In this document: positions 1 through 7,805 of the stretch, one piece after another
How the letters are laid out: every line of letters begins with the position of its first letter
Position numbering within the stretch: position 1 is the first letter of the stretch
Source: a virus
DNA length: 28,198 nucleotides
IMG/VR virus record: IMGVR_UViG_3300037119_008205
Coordinates: 1 to 28,198 of that record
Direction: 5' to 3' (one strand)
The notes under the pieces: generated by a model
Seen by the model: only the letters and a program-made list of their open reading frames with translations
Told to the model about the DNA's origin: nothing
Databases searched by the model: none
Translations under genes and position numbers: made by a program

Positions 1-29
1 GCTGATTGGCTTGATATGACATTACTCAT
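1..29 (-). CDS. Start of a truncated gene, product unknown
   Basis: An ATG at 29-27 shares one base with the stop codon of the upstream gene (TAATG), and the frame stays open to the window edge. Only nine residues are visible (MSNVISSQS), so no function can be given. The one-base stop-start overlap is seen several times elsewhere in the window and is the only support for this start. It would be the next gene of the leftward structural operon. Confidence 0.4.
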
Positions 30-391
30 TATTTACCTATTACGCTTTTCATTGACTCGAAGATAGCAAGATATCGCGTGAGCTTTTCCTCCTTTTCTTT
101 CAAAGCGTTTGCATACACGTTAAGAGCAGATTCCTTTTGAGCAATCTTTTCTTCCCTCTCATTTAAAGAAGATATTTTCGAAATCTGTTCCGTTTCAACT
201 CTTTCCAACTCTGCTTTTGCAGCAAGTATCCGAGTGACGATAGTCTGTTCTTCTGATTCCTTCGTCTTTACCGAAGTATCAAGATCAAGAAATCTCCTCT
301 CAAGAAGAGAAATTGATTCATGTACAGCGGCCACTCGCTGTTCGAGATCTTCCGGCAAATCTGTTGATGGTGTTTTTCCTATTGAGCTCAT
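29..391 (-). CDS. Coiled-coil protein, 120 aa, virion region
   Basis: Almost the whole protein after residue 12 is heptad-like and charged, with stretches such as EEKIAQKESALNV, which predicts a long coiled coil. There is no signal peptide or membrane segment. The start follows an A/T-rich leader ending AAATATATG, the typical start context here. It lies 4 bp downstream of another coiled-coil gene (396-986) in the same transcript, after the capsid genes, so the two may form a pair. A fibrous virion part, a head-tail spacer or a tail assembly factor would all fit. I do not recognise the family. Confidence 0.75.
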   Translation of the reverse strand: MSSIGKTPSTDLPEDLEQRVAAVHESISLLERRFLDLDTSVKTKESEEQTIVTRILAAKAELERVETEQISKISSLNEREEKIAQKESALNVYANALKEKEEKLTRYLAIFESMKSVIGK

Positions 392-395
392 ATAT

Positions 396-986
396 TTATA
401 TTCTTTCTCTTATTAATTTATGTCTTTGCAACTCGAGAAGCATTGCAGGTAGCTTATCCAACACAAGATTGGTAGCTGCCACATTTTTGTTGTTAATATC
501 GACAATTTCTTGTGATCCTTTCTTTATTGTCTCAAAGAACCCCTCGACAACAGTAGCGTTCTTTTCACTGATGAGAGAGACTCTTTCAACAACTTCATTC
601 AACAGAATGGTGCGTGCCTCTGCGGAATCCTTTACCACGACAAGCAACTCGATATCTTTTGAAAGAGCATCTTTTTGAGAAGAAAGTACCGTAACCATTT
701 TTGAAAGATTCGATACTTCCGTTTCCAAAAAGGTCTTATGAGACTCCAATGCTGCAGATTCTTTCGAAGTAAGAAGGGCAAATTCTTTCTCCTTCTTTTC
801 AAATTCTTCGATCTGTCCCTGTAGGTAAGAAAGTCTATTTTCAATAGCAAGACCTGATTGAGCGAGTTCTCGATTCTCTTTTACCAACCTCTGTTTTTCA
901 CCCTCTAAAATAGAAACCTCCGACAGAAGGGAATCCCTCTTTTCGGCCCATGTCTTTAGATTTTCTTCTTGAGAGATAAGCGGCAT
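396..986 (-). CDS. Coiled-coil protein, 196 aa, virion region
   Basis: Residues 5 to about 110 form a heptad-rich coiled coil. The C-terminal half (about 110-196) is less charged and more amphipathic and contains VEGFFETIKKGSQEIVDINN. No enzymatic motif is visible. The start ATG follows AAGATATTAAA. The gene begins 1 bp after the stop of the 118-aa structural gene and ends 4 bp before the 120-aa coiled-coil gene, so the three are translated from one message. A structural or assembly role is inferred from position. It is too short for a tape measure protein. Confidence 0.75.
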   Translation of the reverse strand: MPLISQEENLKTWAEKRDSLLSEVSILEGEKQRLVKENRELAQSGLAIENRLSYLQGQIEEFEKKEKEFALLTSKESAALESHKTFLETEVSNLSKMVTVLSSQKDALSKDIELLVVVKDSAEARTILLNEVVERVSLISEKNATVVEGFFETIKKGSQEIVDINNKNVAATNLVLDKLPAMLLELQRHKLIRERI

Positions 987-987
987 T

Positions 988-1344
988 TTAATATCTTAGT
1001 GAATAGTGACAAGCTCCATTGAAGGTTCCTCCAGTAACTCGAAGAACTAGATCTTCTCCTGGTACGAGTTCAAATCGAGGACGGTTGTCTTCTCCTGGTT
1101 CGTCTTGAAGAGTAATACCCTGACCTGTATCAAGTGTGAAAGCTGCGAGAACTCTTTCTACTGCAGCTTCATTTATAGCGAGAATCGTTAGATTTCCAGC
1201 CGCAGCTAGATCTCCGATCAATTCATGGACATAGGTCCAGTGACTTCCGGCCGAAGCTCCAACAGTATCAGCAATGACAACAGTATCCCCGACGGGGGCT
1301 GTCACCGGTATAGATACTTTCCGACTGTGTGCATCTTGTAACAT
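988..1344 (-). CDS. Small beta-rich phage structural protein, 118 aa
   Basis: The sequence alternates hydrophobic beta strands with turns, has no charged helix, and ends in GTFNGACHYSLRY. The pattern of a strand-rich start, a central LQDEPGEDN turn, a PGEDLVLRV strand and a final Y-rich strand resembles small jelly-roll or beta-sandwich phage proteins used as head decoration or baseplate pieces. That is pattern recognition, not a database hit. The start follows AATAACATATATG. It is the first gene after the major capsid gene, separated by 86 bp that contain two hairpins. It could be a second decoration protein or a head-completion protein. Confidence 0.65.
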   Translation of the reverse strand: MLQDAHSRKVSIPVTAPVGDTVVIADTVGASAGSHWTYVHELIGDLAAAGNLTILAINEAAVERVLAAFTLDTGQGITLQDEPGEDNRPRFELVPGEDLVLRVTGGTFNGACHYSLRY

Positions 1345-1370
1345 ATATGTTATTAAAAATTATTTCTAAA

Positions 1371-1416
1371 TAGGCGTTGTTAATCTGCCTATCCAAACCC
1401 CCGTAAAGGGGCTTGG
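1371..1416 (-). other. Two small hairpins between capsid gene and next gene
   Basis: A stem of 1393-1401 with 1408-1416 (CCAA, one mismatch, CCCC; 6-nt loop) is followed in the leftward transcript by a 5-bp stem of 1371-1375 with 1387-1391. Neither is followed by a clean U run, so a full terminator is doubtful. A partial terminator or a processing/stability hairpin 3' of the highly expressed capsid gene is more likely. Confidence 0.45.
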
Positions 1417-1430
1417 TAGGAAGACTACGA

Positions 1431-2468
1431 TTAGGTAGTTGATCCGTCTCCGGCTGACCACATCCAGCCTCGGGTGTCCGATGCTCCGAATGTTGCAAGC
1501 GAGTTGAAGTTAAGGACGAGATCCTGGTTACCCAAGAGGTCAATAACTGCAGGCTCTGCTCGAGTAGGAAGCGCTTCGATGTAAAGGAATCCGTAATCCT
1601 GATTCTTCATCTTGGAATCGAACATACCCCACATCAAGCCAGTCATACCCTGGTTTTCAAACGGACTCAACTCGACAACATTGAAGGTGTCAGTAGCTGG
1701 GGCGTTATTGAACAGGTTAGTCTGTTGAGGCGCAAGACCCTTGTCGATAGTGCCTTTGATGGTCTTCGCAAACTGCGCTGATGTAGAACCTGCGCGTACT
1801 ACGAGAGTATCGAGGTTAGACATCAAAGGCATTCCACGACCATCCTTCTTCAAAGACTGCTGTCGGCGAGCCGCAAGAAGAGACGAGTAGGTGAACTGTG
1901 GAGATGCGACGACATCAACGATGACGTTGCTCCAAGTAGGACCTCCCGCTTCATTGGGGTGAACCGCAGACCAGTAAGGAAGAGCATCCGCTCCGAGGGT
2001 TGAGATCGGAGTAGGTGTTCCTACACTGTTGATAGGAACCCATGTGAATGAAGTTCCGAAGCCTTGAGAAAGAAGACACTGCGCGAGGTAGTTCTTCGCA
2101 AGCTCAATAGCATTCTTACCGTCAAGAACCTTGCTTTTAACAGTGTCCTTGATTTTCGCAGCTGCGCTCTCAAAGAGGAAGAAGTTTGACTGAAAGGTCA
2201 AACGAACCTTTTTGGTGAAGTGCATCTGGGTATAGTTCTTCGAGTATCCCTGTACAGGGGCATCCGAGACTCCTACACCACCGTCAGGAATGATTTCGGC
2301 CATTCCCAAACCTGTCACACCAGTATCTGAATAGATTCGCTGGTTGTCCGTCACCTTGTACATGAAGTCAAGGTACTCCGCCTTGGTAGTAGGAGCGACT
2401 TTTGGAGCAATGTGTTTGAGCACATTGTTCACAATGACGGCATAGTCTTGAATTGTTCCGTAAGCCAT
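1431..2468 (-). CDS. Major capsid protein, HK97-like fold, 345 aa
   Basis: This is the main shell subunit. The N-terminal part has a long helix-rich arm (residues 1-60), then the strand-turn segment GYSKNYTQMHFTKKVRLTF, typical of HK97-fold coat proteins of the type with a conserved QGYxKxYTQ-like loop, followed by a helical P-domain (about residues 100-130) and a C-terminal A-domain. The length of 345 aa is normal for the family. The position after a decoration and a scaffold gene supports the call. No separate head protease is visible in the window and no long N-terminal delta domain is obvious. The leader is A/T rich with no Shine-Dalgarno sequence. Confidence 0.88.
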   Translation of the reverse strand: MAYGTIQDYAVIVNNVLKHIAPKVAPTTKAEYLDFMYKVTDNQRIYSDTGVTGLGMAEIIPDGGVGVSDAPVQGYSKNYTQMHFTKKVRLTFQSNFFLFESAAAKIKDTVKSKVLDGKNAIELAKNYLAQCLLSQGFGTSFTWVPINSVGTPTPISTLGADALPYWSAVHPNEAGGPTWSNVIVDVVASPQFTYSSLLAARRQQSLKKDGRGMPLMSNLDTLVVRAGSTSAQFAKTIKGTIDKGLAPQQTNLFNNAPATDTFNVVELSPFENQGMTGLMWGMFDSKMKNQDYGFLYIEALPTRAEPAVIDLLGNQDLVLNFNSLATFGASDTRGWMWSAGDGSTT

Positions 2469-2493
2469 ATAAGTTGAATTTTAAAGGTTACTA

Positions 2494-2913
2494 TTAAGCA
2501 GTGTTCAAGAATCGGACAAGAATCTTCTTGTCTGTGTTTGTTCCGTAAACTCCGACCTGCTGTACGATACCAGTTGCGCTGGTTGTTCCAGTGTTGTTTA
2601 CGATTCCTCCGTTCGCACCGAGGATCATCTTCTGACCGTTGTGGGTAGCATCCGAATTGTTTGTTGAATCAGCAATCCAAACATCGTTCTGAAACGCTTC
2701 AATCACAGGAACTATTGCTAGTGCCTCCGCTGCAGCGATAGTCTGGTTACAAACTCCGATCACTTCTGCGACAACAGTCGAAGAGGTGGCTAGAATTGCA
2801 AGTCCAGAAGAATATGCCAATACATACCCCTTTGTCATAACAGTAGAGGTACCTTTAGCGACATCCTTTAGAGAACGTGTAGGATTTTTGATTACGGCTT
2901 GTATGAAGCTCAT
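2494..2913 (-). CDS. Head decoration protein, 139 aa
   Basis: A strand-rich protein with many Ala, Thr, Val and Gly and little charge. It resembles small capsid decoration proteins encoded beside the coat gene: an N-terminal arm, a ValVal-rich beta core (about residues 25-75) and a glycine/threonine loop region GGIVNNTGTTSATG, ending in a VRFLNTA strand. The start follows GAAAATATATG. It sits between scaffold and coat, 25 bp upstream of the coat gene, the usual place for a decoration or stabilising protein. The family cannot be confirmed without a search. Confidence 0.68.
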   Translation of the reverse strand: MSFIQAVIKNPTRSLKDVAKGTSTVMTKGYVLAYSSGLAILATSSTVVAEVIGVCNQTIAAAEALAIVPVIEAFQNDVWIADSTNNSDATHNGQKMILGANGGIVNNTGTTSATGIVQQVGVYGTNTDKKILVRFLNTA

Positions 2914-2943
2914 ATATTTTCAAAAAAATTACTTGAGGGTAAT

Positions 2944-3858
2944 TTATTCTGAAAGGAGTTCAACAGCTTTCTCTTCTGACATTCCGACAGCTTTCATCTC
3001 CTCGATGGATTTCTTCATCTCGGGTGAGTATTCAACTTTCCCTCCAGTTCCACCAGGGAACTGCATGGCGTTGACTTTCTCTTGAACACCGGCGCCTTTC
3101 AGTACGCGCTCTTGGATGGTTTCCGAAGGACGAAACATCGTCTCGTATGCCATTCCAAGGACTGCCTTGAGCTCTTTTCCGCTTTTGCCTTGCCAATTGT
3201 AGTTAGCATCGACGAAATCGAAGAAGACCTCTCGAACATCTGGATCGCTTAATTCCTTAGTTTTTTCTACGAAATTCTTGATATCAGATGCCACTTCTTG
3301 CGTCAGCCGTTCTTGCTGAATAACTTCCTTAATGTCTTCTTTAGTAGCTCCTCCGAGCTCTTTTAATCGAGCTTGGTCCGCTTCTAAAGCGAGCTGTTCT
3401 GCTGATTTCTCCGTCCCAGGTTTCAATTCCTCAATCTTGGGTTGGATAATTTTTTCCGGGGCACCTAGAGTCCGCAGTTCGCCTTTGGCCTTTTTGATGT
3501 CTTCGGAAATCGCCGCTTTTGCTTCGGGAGTGGTAGCAGCCTTTCGCCTTTTTACAAGATCGAATAGTTCAATGCGTTTTTCATACGCTTCGTCAGATTC
3601 AAACTTGCCCTTGTTAGGAATGCGAAGTTCTGATTCCCCCGTCTCGCCAGTAGCTTGAGAGTCGCCGGATGTCTCTCCTGTAGATCCTGTCTCTCCGGTT
3701 GGAGCGTCGCCGCCGTCCGCAGGTCCAGTTTCCCCAGTCTGACCTTGAGGCTGTGCCTCAAGAGTCTGTCCAGCTTTTAACGAATCAATTGATGCGTTCA
3801 GTTCTGCATCGAGAGCTGACTCATCGTTCGCTTCATTGTTTTGTGGTGCATCACTCAT
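2944..3858 (-). CDS. Capsid scaffolding protein, 304 aa
   Basis: The N-terminal 80 residues are acidic low complexity with repeated GETG units (TGETGPADGG, TGETGSTGETSG), likely disordered. The middle (about 80-240) is highly charged helix and coiled coil. The C-terminal 60 residues form a compact basic and acidic helical end (SPEMKKSIEEMKAVGMSEEKAVELLSE), which matches the coat-binding helix-turn-helix tail seen in P22-type scaffolds. Position before decoration and coat genes fits. Scaffold is the inference; it could also include a cryptic protease, but no Ser-His-Asp signature is visible. Confidence 0.75.
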   Translation of the reverse strand: MSDAPQNNEANDESALDAELNASIDSLKAGQTLEAQPQGQTGETGPADGGDAPTGETGSTGETSGDSQATGETGESELRIPNKGKFESDEAYEKRIELFDLVKRRKAATTPEAKAAISEDIKKAKGELRTLGAPEKIIQPKIEELKPGTEKSAEQLALEADQARLKELGGATKEDIKEVIQQERLTQEVASDIKNFVEKTKELSDPDVREVFFDFVDANYNWQGKSGKELKAVLGMAYETMFRPSETIQERVLKGAGVQEKVNAMQFPGGTGGKVEYSPEMKKSIEEMKAVGMSEEKAVELLSE

Positions 3859-3923
3859 ATTTGTATCCGACCGTATCGTGGTCGTGACGTTGAGTTACTG
3901 ATAATTGTATAACCTGTGCCGGA

Positions 3924-4535
3924 TTACGCAAGTGGTTCCTTGCTAATCGAAGGATGGTTGGCGACCTTTGTGAGTTTCATTTTAAGAGATTCGAGGTTGA
4001 CGGAACCTTCATTCACAAATGAAAGGGCATGACGCTGAAATCCTCCGGGAGTCGATTCATTATATTTACCGATAGTAACCGCATACTTCAATGGGATGAT
4101 AATGAGATAGACTTCCTTATCTTGAGACTTGTAAAACAAGAACTTTTTCTTTTTAGGAAAGATATTATTGAATACCTCAAGAAGATCTTCTCGTTCAACA
4201 GGAAGACCGCATACTTTGTTGAAATAGACAGGGGCAGTTTCTGTAGTCGCAGCAAGAATCTTTCCATCATTGGTCTTTTCATCCTTTACTCGAGGATAGA
4301 AATAATCCTTCTGTTCTACTTCTTCACCGTCAGTGTCTTTCAAAACAATCTGTCTCTTCTTCGCTTCAAGAGCTGCTTGTTTCTCCTCTTCTTTCTTTAT
4401 CTCGTTTTGCTGTCTCTCTGATTCGATCTTCTCTTCTTCTTCGCTGATAAGAGTATCGAGTTCGTCTTCGGTAACATCATCCTTAAATTCGATCTTCAAC
4501 TTCTTCGCCTTCTTTTTTTTCTCTGTAAGAGACAT
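3924..4535 (-). CDS. Hypothetical protein, 203 aa, charged N-terminus
   Basis: Residues 1-65 are a very lysine/glutamate-rich helix (EKKKKAKKLKIEFKDD, then EEEEKIESER). Residues 75-203 look folded and beta-rich, with KKKKFLFYKSQDKEVYLIIIPLKYAV and a single Cys in the segment VCGLPVER. I do not recognise the family. It lies between the 159-aa protein and the scaffold gene in the head operon, so a minor capsid or portal-associated role is possible. Its 5' leader contains a 5-bp hairpin (ATGGC/GCCAT) followed by TTTT, which might slow transcription just before the ATG. Confidence 0.72.
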   Translation of the reverse strand: MSLTEKKKKAKKLKIEFKDDVTEDELDTLISEEEEKIESERQQNEIKKEEEKQAALEAKKRQIVLKDTDGEEVEQKDYFYPRVKDEKTNDGKILAATTETAPVYFNKVCGLPVEREDLLEVFNNIFPKKKKFLFYKSQDKEVYLIIIPLKYAVTIGKYNESTPGGFQRHALSFVNEGSVNLESLKMKLTKVANHPSISKEPLA

Positions 4536-4574
4536 ATTTTAAAATGGCTATCCTGCCATCAAGGGTTCTTAATA

Positions 4575-5054
4575 TTAATTCTTTCTCTTGAATAAGCCTT
4601 TGAAAGACTCATACAATCGACTAATAAACTTCTTCTGATGAGGAGTGATTTTCGATTTCACTTCTTCCAGATACTCTGCCGTCAGAGTGAATACCGGCAC
4701 ATCTTTATTTATCTTTGCGATCTTCATACCTTCTTCAATGATCGCAAACTCGACCGGGTACGGATGCGTGTAATCCAGTCGGATCTCTTCTCCTTTCTGG
4801 ATATCACGGTCCGCACGCACTCGGAGTTGCCTTGTCACTTCGACCACATTCACTCGATCCGTCTCGACGAATACCGCTTCAAGGACTTCCGAATTCACCT
4901 GACCAACGAGCATGGTCATCATCTCATCAGCACTGATTTCAAATTCATCACCTGACGGAGTAATGAATTTCATCAGCTTCTTCTGCTCCGCTTCTTCGGA
5001 GTAGTTTACTTGCACTGTGTACTTTTCTTTTTTTAGTTCTACTGCTTTTTTCAT
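4575..5054 (-). CDS. Hypothetical protein, 159 aa
   Basis: An acidic/basic mixed protein with a predicted beta-rich core (residues 25-110, VNVVEVTRQLRVRADRDI and RLDYTHPYPVEFAII) and a basic amphipathic C-terminal helix (FISRLYESFKGLFKRKN). No catalytic motif or membrane span is visible. It overlaps the preceding 80-aa gene by 4 nt (ATGA), so the two are probably translationally coupled. Its position between portal and scaffold suggests a head assembly accessory function, but this is inference from order only. Confidence 0.72.
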   Translation of the reverse strand: MKKAVELKKEKYTVQVNYSEEAEQKKLMKFITPSGDEFEISADEMMTMLVGQVNSEVLEAVFVETDRVNVVEVTRQLRVRADRDIQKGEEIRLDYTHPYPVEFAIIEEGMKIAKINKDVPVFTLTAEYLEEVKSKITPHQKKFISRLYESFKGLFKRKN

Positions 5055-5293
5055 GGCATTTTAATTATGTGAAGTGCTCCTTTTCTAATATTTTCCAAGT
5101 AATCGACCATACCAGAAATCATCGACGCTTTTACGTCGAAGGTTATGGCATTTTTTATTGTTTCAAATTCAGTCTTTCCAATGAGATTCATAGACTCCTG
5201 ACTTGCGACATCTTTTAGGAGTTCAATAATAATGGGAGCATGCTCGCTTTGAGCGAGCGCAATTTTCTTTTGGTTTAGTGTTTCGTTTTCCAT
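5051..5293 (-). CDS. Hypothetical small helical protein, 80 aa
   Basis: Mostly helical, with an N-terminal QKKIALAQSEHAPIIIELLKDVASQESMNL segment and a C-terminal DYLENIRKGALHIIKMP helix. It starts 28 bp after the portal gene stop and overlaps the next gene by ATGA. No family is recognised. The size and place directly after portal recall small head-assembly or capsid-completion factors in other phages, but nothing in the sequence proves that. Confidence 0.68.
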   Translation of the reverse strand: MENETLNQKKIALAQSEHAPIIIELLKDVASQESMNLIGKTEFETIKNAITFDVKASMISGMVDYLENIRKGALHIIKMP

Positions 5294-5321
5294 GAAATTG
5301 GTTATTTAATTTATAAAACTA

Positions 5322-7574
5322 TTATTGCGGAAAGAATCCGTTCCCGGCGGCTGCTCGGCCTACGCTTGCGTCAGTCGCGCTCCCCATCGGGGACTGCGGT
5401 CGAGGAAGAGATTCGGGGCTCTTTGCTCGAGAGGCTTTTGGATCATCACTCGCTGCAGGATTGACTCTTTTTTCCGGAGGAATGGTTCCAGGGGTTGCAG
5501 GAGGAAGATCGTCAGATACAGACTTCTGGAGTCCAGCCGCCTCTTCGATCTGTCGCTGTACATCGGCAGGAGCATCTTTATAAAGTTTTGCGATATCAAC
5601 ACCTGGCCCCTTATCAGGAATATTCTGTGGAGGTTGTAGAGCAATGATCGCATCGTAAACTGTCTTTGGAATGTAGTCGTAAATATTTTCTTTCTGGATT
5701 TTAAGCAATCTTTCAAATGCGCGAAGCTGTGAAGCAGCGGCTTCCGGGTCTGCATTTCGAAGTTCGAAAATGACATTGATCTGGTTGGTGATGATCGGAG
5801 AAATCGCCATGTAGTTCTGCTTCTGGATCTCGATCGAAGGCACGAGCATAGAATCAGGATCAATAACGAATTCGAGGTACTGCTTTTTATGACCATGCTC
5901 ACCCATCTCATCAAAGAGTTTCTTCGCTGAAATAGTTCGAGTTGGAACATCCTCAAGGAGTTTTCCTTCGGAAGTGAAATCGAAATTAAGACGGAGGTTT
6001 CGGGACGCCGCTGCAACATATCCAACCACCTCATCATTATCTCCGCGGACCTCTTGCGATTCGATAAAGTAATCTGGATTTGCCTGCGCGAATGCCTGCA
6101 CATCCTCGTCAGAGTCGATCATAAATACCTTGTCCACCGGATAGGTCTGTTCGATCCATGACATCGCAATATGAGCATCAGTCTGGAGTGCATTCATCAT
6201 CGAATTCTTCGGAGGAGTGAGACGGTTGTATGCAGCTTCTTTCAAGATCACTGTTGATCCAAGGGTAGACTCGGCATTATTTCCGGCAACGATATTGTTG
6301 ATACCGGTGTTCTCTTCAATTGCCTGCTTTTGCTGTTGTGCGAACGCGATTCCTTGCTGGATATTTCCGGTAGTTTTCACTACGTCGATATTGGTTCCCG
6401 GGTTCTTTGGGTTGATGAAGTTCGGTGATCGCTTGTATGTATTGGTACCATTCTGAACCTGTGGTCCGAAAAGAAGAGGGAAGATTTCCGCTTCCACTTG
6501 CTGCGCATTAAGTGAGTTAATATAGGTGAAAAGAGCAGTATTTCCTCGCATCATTTCATAGATTCCCACACCGTATGGATCGAGAATATTCTTTGAGAAG
6601 CATCGAGCAACGACGATAGATCCGTAATTCTCTTCATTTGGAAGTTCTCCATCGAAGATCACGAATTTTCCACACTTCACGATGTATCGGTTCAAAAGTA
6701 CATTTTCGTAATATCCGATAGTGACAGAGTGTTCAGCTTTCACCTGATTCTCATCCTTTGCTTCATCCGAGGTAGAGCAATACTCGAGCTTTTTCTTATT
6801 TTCTTTTGCCCCTGGAACCATCTTGAAGAATTCATCTTTCAGAATATCCTTCTCGTAATAGACTTCGAACTGTGACCAGTAATCTCCAACAGTCTGTCCA
6901 AGACCAAGCCATGTTCGATCTGGATCCATCGGTTCTCGATAGATGTCATCAAAAAGAATTTTGTCGATCCCGTTCCTCTTCACCGATACGCGGCGAGGAT
7001 AGGTACGGAACGCCATCCATCCGTAAGTGAGAAGATTTTGATATGAACGCTCGAGAGTATTCTGTCCATTTCCACCTTTGAGAACCCATGTGCGCTTCCA
7101 CAATTCGTAAGCTGCTTTCGCATACACCTTGTCATCACAAACCACTTGCGCATCAGGTACTTTTCCAGCAAGGACCGAAGTAGCAATAAGAATCTTCGAA
7201 AGAGCGATAGGCTCCTGTGAAACAGGAACTCCAGATCGGTTCTGATCTCGATCTCCGAGCTTTTGAGGATAGACATTGATGTCATACGCACCGTTCGACA
7301 TCTTGTTGTACATGACCATCGAACCCCATCCGGTCTTTTCATAAATCTTTTCACCGTAAGAAACGGTAGTATTGATGATATTCAATTTGATCTCCGCAGA
7401 AAGCGCATCGAATCGTTCTCGATACTGCGACTTCTTCATGTCTTTCTTTTTCTGTTCTACAAATTCGTATGATAGTTTGTCTTTATCAAGAGACTTCTTT
7501 TTTACAACCTTTTTAGGGTTGGTGCCATCATCAAGTGTGGTGATGGGATCGGAATCTTCTATTTCTTCTTTCAT
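5322..7574 (-). CDS. Portal protein, about 750 aa
   Basis: The portal forms the dodecameric channel through which DNA is packaged. Supporting evidence is its place directly after the terminase, its large size (close to P22-type portals of about 725 aa) and family-like segments such as NNIVAGNNAESTLGSTVI and a long central helix with QQVEAEIFPLLF. The C-terminal 90 residues are a Pro/Ser/Ala-rich tail. I chose the ATG at 7574. A TTG at 7625 overlaps the stop of the upstream small gene (TTGA) and would add 17 mostly hydrophobic residues; this alternative cannot be excluded. Confidence 0.87.
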   Translation of the reverse strand: MKEEIEDSDPITTLDDGTNPKKVVKKKSLDKDKLSYEFVEQKKKDMKKSQYRERFDALSAEIKLNIINTTVSYGEKIYEKTGWGSMVMYNKMSNGAYDINVYPQKLGDRDQNRSGVPVSQEPIALSKILIATSVLAGKVPDAQVVCDDKVYAKAAYELWKRTWVLKGGNGQNTLERSYQNLLTYGWMAFRTYPRRVSVKRNGIDKILFDDIYREPMDPDRTWLGLGQTVGDYWSQFEVYYEKDILKDEFFKMVPGAKENKKKLEYCSTSDEAKDENQVKAEHSVTIGYYENVLLNRYIVKCGKFVIFDGELPNEENYGSIVVARCFSKNILDPYGVGIYEMMRGNTALFTYINSLNAQQVEAEIFPLLFGPQVQNGTNTYKRSPNFINPKNPGTNIDVVKTTGNIQQGIAFAQQQKQAIEENTGINNIVAGNNAESTLGSTVILKEAAYNRLTPPKNSMMNALQTDAHIAMSWIEQTYPVDKVFMIDSDEDVQAFAQANPDYFIESQEVRGDNDEVVGYVAAASRNLRLNFDFTSEGKLLEDVPTRTISAKKLFDEMGEHGHKKQYLEFVIDPDSMLVPSIEIQKQNYMAISPIITNQINVIFELRNADPEAAASQLRAFERLLKIQKENIYDYIPKTVYDAIIALQPPQNIPDKGPGVDIAKLYKDAPADVQRQIEEAAGLQKSVSDDLPPATPGTIPPEKRVNPAASDDPKASRAKSPESLPRPQSPMGSATDASVGRAAAGNGFFPQ

Positions 7575-7621
7575 GGGGCTAATTGTAATCTTTATTAATT
7601 GGTAAAACAAGTGGCAAACTG

Positions 7622-7798
7622 TCAATATTTCAAATATTTCACTTCAATTCCATATTTTTTTTGCATTTTGTATCTCAAAAACTCTAAAGTGGGGGGACTT
7701 TTCCTCTTTCTATTCTTTTTTGACCGATGTTCTCGATGAAAAATGACATTCTCACCTTCTCGCAGATTATGATGAAGAGATTTGTATCTCCGCGCCAT
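7622..7798 (-). CDS. Small very basic protein between terminase and portal, 58 aa
   Basis: A 58-codon frame starts with ATG at 7798, 7 bp after the large terminase stop, and ends with TGA at 7622, touching a possible TTG start of portal. It fills a gap of about 230 bp that would otherwise be empty in a very compact operon. The product is strongly basic (18 Lys/Arg against 5 Glu), begins MARRYKSLHHNLRE and has an RSKKNRKRKSPP stretch. This suggests DNA binding or contact with the packaging motor. No family is recognised. Confidence 0.62.
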   Translation of the reverse strand: MARRYKSLHHNLREGENVIFHREHRSKKNRKRKSPPTLEFLRYKMQKKYGIEVKYLKY

Positions 7799-7805
7799 GT
7801 GATTT

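Noticed and set aside
313-678. Plus-strand frame of 121 residues over the coiled-coil genes
   Set aside because: It is an antisense shadow of two coiled-coil genes that are in proper operon order with good start contexts.
3640-3800. Tandem repeat or collagen-like gene in the scaffold region
   Set aside because: The GETG units are degenerate, cover only part of the N-terminus and lie in frame within the scaffold gene; they are low complexity, not a separate repeat element.
7575-7625. TTG start giving a 767-residue portal
   Set aside because: The extra 17 residues are hydrophobic and unlike portal N-termini, and no other TTG start is needed in the window. Kept as an alternative because of the TTGA overlap.
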